Positions 6,937 to 8,125 of a DNA stretch of 8,125 bases are shown piece by piece; position 1 is the stretch's first letter, and the number at the start of each line of letters is the position of its first letter. A program made the translations under genes and the position numbers. Source of the stretch: Flavobacteriaceae bacterium (GTDB taxonomy: Bacteria; Bacteroidota; Bacteroidia; Flavobacteriales; Flavobacteriaceae); contig JAUVCP010000081.1 in the NCBI GenBank assembly GCA_030590765.1, positions 1 to 8,125 on the forward strand, read 5' to 3'. Below the pieces are notes generated by a model. That model did not search any database. It had not been told where the DNA came from and saw nothing but the letters and a program-made list of their open reading frames with translations.

Positions 6937-7509
6937 ATGTCAAATTTATCTGATCATACTTTGGGAAAAATGAATTGGTTCAATGAACCAAAAACATGGA
7001 ATGTAAAAAAGAATACACTTACCATGTTTCCAAATCCAAAAAGTGATTTTTGGTGCAAAACACATTATGGTTATTCATTTGATAATGGCTCATTTTATTA
7101 TGATACGTGTAATGGTGAATTTGAAATGACGGTTAAAATTACCGGAAAGTACAAAACTCAGTATGATCAAATGGGCGTCATGATTCGTATAAATAAAAAA
7201 ACCTGGATAAAAGCAGGAATTGAATATGTCAATGATCAAATGAATGTCAGTGCCGTGGTAACTCATAACAACAGTGACTGGAGCATGATAAAACTAGACT
7301 CCAATCCTGAATCCATTTGGATCAAGGCTGTAAGAAAATCGGATGCTATTGAGATATTTTATTCCTTAGATAACATATCCTATCAAATGATGCGTCTTGC
7401 TTATTTTCCTGAAAATAAAGCTTGTTTAGTTGGGCTGATGGCTGCTTCGCCAAAAGGAGACGGATTTAAAGCAACGTTTGAAGAGTTTACTTTAAAAGAA
7501 CTTTATTAA
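6937..7509 (+). CDS. DUF1349 family protein (concanavalin-A-like fold), no export signal
   Basis: The 190-aa protein shows the DUF1349 pattern through its whole length: MNWFNEPKTW at the start, DFWCKTHYGYSFDNG, FEMTVKITGKY, YDQMGVMIRINKKTWIKAGIEY, SAVVTHNNSDWSM, then a lectin-like C-terminal block with IWIKAVRKSDAIEIFYSLD and KGDGFKATFEEFTL. Members are predicted beta-sandwiches of the concanavalin-A-like superfamily; the yeast relative is named for regulation of enolase, and bacterial functions are not established. There is no signal peptide or membrane helix, unlike its hydrolase neighbours, so it is probably cytoplasmic. Many relatives start directly at the M-x-W-NEP motif, so the ATG at 6970 (Met12) is an alternative start. 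AGGA abuts the ATG at 6937 and is too close to serve as a ribosome site. It lies 25 nt after the split gene and before a strong terminator, closing the operon. Confidence 0.85.
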   Translation: MSNLSDHTLGKMNWFNEPKTWNVKKNTLTMFPNPKSDFWCKTHYGYSFDNGSFYYDTCNGEFEMTVKITGKYKTQYDQMGVMIRINKKTWIKAGIEYVNDQMNVSAVVTHNNSDWSMIKLDSNPESIWIKAVRKSDAIEIFYSLDNISYQMMRLAYFPENKACLVGLMAASPKGDGFKATFEEFTLKELY

Positions 7510-7537
7510 TTTACGAAAATAAATTACTTATCAGTAC

Positions 7538-7580
7538 AACTTACATTTTTGAGTTCGTTATAACTCCTCAAAAATGAGTT
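7538..7580 (+). repeat. Inverted repeat / RNA hairpin just after the DUF1349 gene
   Basis: CATTTTTGAG (7544-7553) pairs perfectly with CTCAAAAATG (7567-7576). After a two-base bulge (7542-7543) the stem extends by AACT (7538-7541) with AGTT (7577-7580). Loop 13 nt. It lies 28 nt beyond the stop codon and has no T run on the + strand, so it is more likely a 3'-end stabilising hairpin or part of a tandem terminator than a terminator on its own. Confidence 0.6.
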
Positions 7581-7592
7581 TCACAAATAAAA

Positions 7593-7630
7593 AAAACCAA
7601 AATGCTCCAACATTTTGGTTTTATTTTTTT
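7593..7630 (+). terminator. Strong intrinsic (Rho-independent) terminator, probably bidirectional
   Basis: AAAACCAAAATG (7593-7604) pairs perfectly over 12 bp with CATTTTGGTTTT (7611-7622) around the loop CTCCAA, followed by ATTTTTTT to 7630. An A run precedes the stem, so a transcript from the right would also meet a T tract. It ends the transcription unit that includes the DUF1349 gene. Confidence 0.85.
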
Positions 7631-7645
7631 ATAATCATAATTTTT
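7615..7645 (+). promoter_or_regulatory. Possible promoter for the structured element (TTTG-N19-TAATTTTT)
   Basis: TTTG at 7615-7618 is followed after 19 nt by TAATTTTT at 7638-7645, a seven-of-eight match to the Bacteroidota TAnnTTTG box at the usual spacing. Transcription would begin near 7652, shortly before the long inverted repeat. The region is AT-rich and overlaps the terminator's 3' arm, so chance matches are likely. Confidence 0.25.
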
Positions 7646-7674
7646 AATGAAGTAACATGTTAAGAATTAAAAAG

Positions 7675-7803
7675 CCCCTCAACAATTTAATCTTTTCCAT
7701 AGCACTAAATAGATAACGAATAAATATTTAAAAAATTGTATAAAAAATATTGAAGTGCTAAAAAAAAGACCAAGATATTGAGGGGAAATATCAAGGTCTT
7801 TTT
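7675..7803 (+). ncRNA. Candidate structured RNA (long rod-like hairpin with overlapping terminator); identity unknown
   Basis: Arms 7675-7706 and 7754-7785 are of equal length (32 nt) and pair in register: CCCCTCAA with TTGAGGGG, TCTTTT (7691-7696) with AAAAGA (7764-7769) and TAGCACT with AGTGCTA, separated by symmetric internal loops. This gives 24 Watson-Crick pairs and one G-U. The apical loop is 47 nt and contains the palindrome TAAATATTTA (7721-7730). No coding frame explains this. The 3' arm is also shared with the terminator hairpin at 7763-7803. A rod with internal bubbles ending in a terminator resembles small RNAs such as 6S RNA in general shape only; a leader/attenuator or a small MITE-like repeat are alternatives. 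No family motif was recognised. Confidence 0.4.
7763..7803 (+). terminator. Candidate intrinsic terminator / attenuator hairpin
   Basis: AAAAAGACC (7763-7771) pairs with GGTCTTTTT (7795-7803). After a 2x2 internal loop, GATATT (7774-7779) pairs with AATATC (7787-7792), leaving the loop GAGGGGA. The 3' arm ends in a five-T run. Its 5' arm and loop are also used by the longer hairpin with 7675-7706, so the two folds exclude each other unless the loop pairs with CCCCTC as a pseudoknot. Confidence 0.55.
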
Positions 7804-7915
7804 ACTATATAATACTATCACAACGTAAAAAATGTTAAAATAATATTTTCACTTATCTATTTCCTTTTTTTAATTCCATCTGTTCCAATCATATTCATAA
7901 TCAATTTGTAACGCA

Positions 7916-7943
7916 ATAGAAACCATTATATAAACGTTTCTAT
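7916..7943 (+). repeat. 8-bp inverted repeat upstream of the small membrane protein gene
   Basis: ATAGAAAC (7916-7923) and GTTTCTAT (7936-7943) are perfect inverted copies separated by 12 nt, ending 19 nt before the ATG at 7963. It could be a regulator's operator or a hairpin in the leader. TTTG at 7905-7908 lies just upstream, but no good TAnnTTTG box accompanies it. Confidence 0.4.
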
Positions 7944-7962
7944 AATAGAAAATTTCAAAATC

Positions 7963-8094
7963 ATGAATAAGGATACATCGATCCAGGGCAAAAGACAAGT
8001 AAGCCACAGGGATTCTAATATCGCAATAGTATACTCAACAGTAGCACTTGTTGGCATAACGGTTGTAGTATGGCTTGTTAATATATTTCTTTAA
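7963..8094 (+). CDS. Small single-helix membrane protein, 43 aa, function unknown
   Basis: This frame runs from ATG (7963) to TAA (8092-8094). The first 19 residues are polar and charged (MNKDTSIQGKRQVSHRDSN). They are followed by a continuous hydrophobic helix from about 20 to 43 (starts IAIVYSTVALVG, ends WLVNIFL) that stops at the C-terminus. The sharp polar-then-hydrophobic layout, with basic residues before the helix, is what a real tail-anchored or N-in small membrane protein would show, and is unlikely for random AT-rich sequence. The inverted repeat upstream supports a regulated gene. Not recognised as any known family. No gene is visible in the remaining 31 nt of the window, so its operon partner, if any, lies outside. 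Confidence 0.55.
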   Translation: MNKDTSIQGKRQVSHRDSNIAIVYSTVALVGITVVVWLVNIFL

Positions 8095-8125
8095 ATTTCA
8101 CAGGAAAGAAATCACAAAAAAGGCA

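Noticed and set aside
7675..7785. CRISPR array, integron attC site or IS end
   Set aside because: There are no repeated spacers, no core attC motif and no transposase fragment. The long inverted repeat occurs once, and no target duplication is evident at its borders.

Overview
The window looks like Bacteroidota DNA, probably Flavobacteriia or Sphingobacteriia. The base composition is AT-rich. No start codon has a convincing Shine-Dalgarno sequence; starts are preceded by A/T-rich stretches instead. The one promoter-like element before a gene fits the Bacteroidota -7 box TAnnTTTG. The gene content (GH92, BNR-propeller lipoprotein, ceramidase-like amidohydrolases) is typical of polysaccharide or glycoconjugate utilisation loci in this phylum. 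All recognised genes lie on the + strand.

Layout. 3-209 is the C-terminal end of a metallophosphoesterase / purple-acid-phosphatase-like protein. Closely packed behind it (gaps of 24, 10 and 15 nt) come a membrane-anchored GH92 family alpha-mannosidase-type glycosidase (234-2606), a BNR-repeat beta-propeller lipoprotein of the sialidase superfamily (2617-3702) and a membrane-anchored neutral-ceramidase-like protein (3718-5127). A 225-nt gap with a weak terminator-like hairpin and a -7 box separates this set from a second ceramidase-like gene (5353-6911). That gene is split in two by an apparent single-base deletion near 6209-6212. A DUF1349 protein without an export signal follows (6937-7509). 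The remaining 0.6 kb holds tandem hairpins including a strong intrinsic terminator, a striking structured element at about 7663-7803 (possible small RNA or attenuator) and a 43-aa single-helix membrane protein (7963-8094).

Working together (inference). Four exported hydrolase types lie side by side: phosphoesterase, alpha-mannosidase, beta-propeller glycan-active protein and zinc amidohydrolase of the ceramidase fold. This suits stepwise breakdown of a phosphorylated, mannose-bearing glycoconjugate. Fungal or plant glycosyl-inositol-phosphoceramide is one candidate; mannosylated N-glycan or another amide-linked conjugate is the alternative. No SusC/SusD pair or regulator is visible, so this may be part of a larger locus. 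The most interesting points are this enzyme combination, the apparent absence of the canonical ceramidase Ser motif in both ceramidase-like proteins, the frameshift, and the structured non-coding region near 7.7 kb.
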